23,713 nt of DNA, taken from JBBSHS01 sp038232515. Its GTDB lineage: Bacteria > Actinomycetota > Acidimicrobiia > Acidimicrobiales > JAUJNH01. Shown here piece after piece: positions 23,049 to 23,713 of this stretch. The DNA is taken from the NCBI GenBank assembly GCA_038232515.1, contig JBBSHS010000038.1, forward strand, positions 1 to 23,713, given 5' to 3'. A program made the position numbers and the translations under genes. The notes under the pieces are model-generated. The model was not told the origin of the DNA. It ran no database searches and saw only the letters and a list, made by a program, of their open reading frames with translations. Positions within the stretch are counted from its first letter, which is position 1, and every line of letters starts with the position of its first letter.

Positions 23049-23431
23049 CGGTTGCCTCGGTCCGCCGCCGGCCCTGCCCGCCGATCCCGCTGCTGCTCAT
23101 TCCCACTGCCGACCGACCCACTCTTCGTCATCAACGCGGTCGCGTCATTGGTTATCGGTATCGGGCGTTTCGTTCCTCACTCTGGCGGCGTTCGTGCTCA
23201 GCCGGGGGCCAGGTGTCCCGACGTTCCACGGCACGTCACAGAAACGGGCCTACAACCCTCCAACGTTCATGTGCTCGGCGTCAACGTTGCCCTCCTGACC
23301 CTCATCGTCGAAGGAGCAGCCCTCCTGCTCGGCGCCATCATCCTGGCTCGCCGACCGCGGACGCCGACCGACCGCGTCTGAATACGGACCTGACCCCTCG
23401 CCGCTCGCCGCGGCAGCTCAGCGCGGTTCCG
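23049..23431. other. Region with possible decayed membrane-protein gene
   Basis: On the plus strand, hydrophobic segments appear in different frames: FVINAVASLVIGIG near 23125-23168, SFLTLAAFVLSRG near 23168-23210, and VALLTLIVEGAALLLGAIIL near 23284-23345. A single indel near 23165 would join the first two. This could be a broken multi-helix membrane protein, but each segment is short and the evidence is weak. No intact gene is visible. Confidence 0.25.
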
Positions 23432-23713
23432 TCAGGCCACCTTGAGCGTGCCGTTCATGTAGTTGTGGATCGTACAGAGATATGGGTATGTGCCCTTCTT
23501 CGAGGGGGCGGTGAAGGTCTTGGTCTGACCGGCGCTGATGTTGCCCGTATCAAACGTCCCCTTGGCGCTACCGGTCGCCGTGAAGGTGTGGGCGGTGCCA
23601 TCCTCGTTCTTGACCGTGACCGTGCCACCTGGCTTTACGGTGTCGGTCGAGGGCATAAAGCTGAAGTTCTTGATGACGATGGTGTCGGTCGATGTTCCCG
23701 AGCCCGCGCCAGC
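23432..23713 (-). CDS. Cupredoxin (plastocyanin-like copper protein), N-terminus outside window
   Basis: The frame is open to the right edge and ends with TGA near 23432. The visible 93 residues include TDTIVIKNFSF, GGTVTVKNEDGTAHTFTA, a Gly/Thr-rich stretch, and the C-terminal loop YPYLCTIHNYMNGTLKV. The type 1 copper ligands are His in TAHTF, Cys and His in LCTIH, and Met in YMNG, all at normal spacing. Such proteins carry electrons or bind copper outside the membrane; the missing N-terminus probably carries a signal peptide with the Ala/Gly/Ser-rich linker seen at the edge (AGAGSGTST). The internal ATG at 23656 would leave out the first beta strand and is not the true start. Confidence 0.92.
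   Translation of the reverse strand, partial: AGAGSGTSTDTIVIKNFSFMPSTDTVKPGGTVTVKNEDGTAHTFTATGSAKGTFDTGNISAGQTKTFTAPSKKGTYPYLCTIHNYMNGTLKVA

Noticed and set aside
1..23713. CRISPR array, prophage, toxin-antitoxin or defence system
   Set aside because: No spaced direct repeats, cas, integrase or toxin/antitoxin-like gene pairs were found; the only repeats are the 31-bp and 9-bp tandem repeats described.

Overview
This window is high-GC bacterial DNA. GTG and TTG starts are frequent, intergenic gaps are short, and several proteins carry Tat or Sec export signals and long Ala-rich coiled coils. Together with the CsbD / 'IF2-like' coiled-coil pair this points to an actinobacterium, perhaps an acidimicrobial lineage; the lineage is an inference, since no marker gene is present.

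Layout. (1) 1-1352, plus: the tail of an NAD-dependent epimerase and a WecA/TagO-like glycosyl-1-phosphate transferase, probably the edge of a surface-polysaccharide locus. (2) 1418-2524: a scar made of an IS3-family orfA with a 29-codon orfB stub, a heavily frameshifted C-terminus of an M4 (thermolysin-like) protease, and a small membrane protein. (3) 2595-6401, minus: a secreted beta-helix protein interrupted by an amber codon at its signal-peptide boundary, then two secreted coiled-coil cell-wall enzymes (an M15/VanY-type peptidase and an NlpC/P60 peptidase). (4) 6481-8793, minus: a beta-propeller lipoprotein followed almost immediately by a ClpP protease and a decayed ArsR fragment; a near-perfect 34-bp palindrome covers the lipoprotein start. 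(5) 8856-8932, plus: a tRNA with a Leu(UAG) anticodon but a short class I variable loop. (6) 8969-11217, minus: an intact zinc alcohol dehydrogenase overlapping by 4 nt a broken SDR epimerase. (7) 11358-17312, plus: a Leloir galactose operon, galE - GH2 glycosidase - galT - galK, with short leader ORFs that run into the GH2 and galT starts. (8) 17373-18519, minus: two coiled-coil/CsbD stress proteins. (9) 18694-20195, minus: two overlapping exported ferritin-like proteins. (10) 20479-21774, plus: a phospholipase D / cardiolipin synthase-like protein. (11) 21895-23431: gene debris including a GH15 fragment, a nested hairpin, and one small membrane protein. (12) 23432-23713, minus: a cupredoxin running off the right edge.

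How it works together. The clearest functional unit is the galactose operon: the GH2 enzyme would release galactose from beta-galactosides, and GalK, GalT and GalE would turn it into UDP-glucose. No sugar transporter is present. The CsbD pair, the ferritin-like pair and the PLD enzyme look like an envelope and stress-protection block. The window is rich in broken genes (M4, beta-helix, ArsR, SDR epimerase, GH15). Either this is a real decay-prone region or some indels are assembly errors; the dense multi-frame damage in the M4 and GH15 segments favours real decay.
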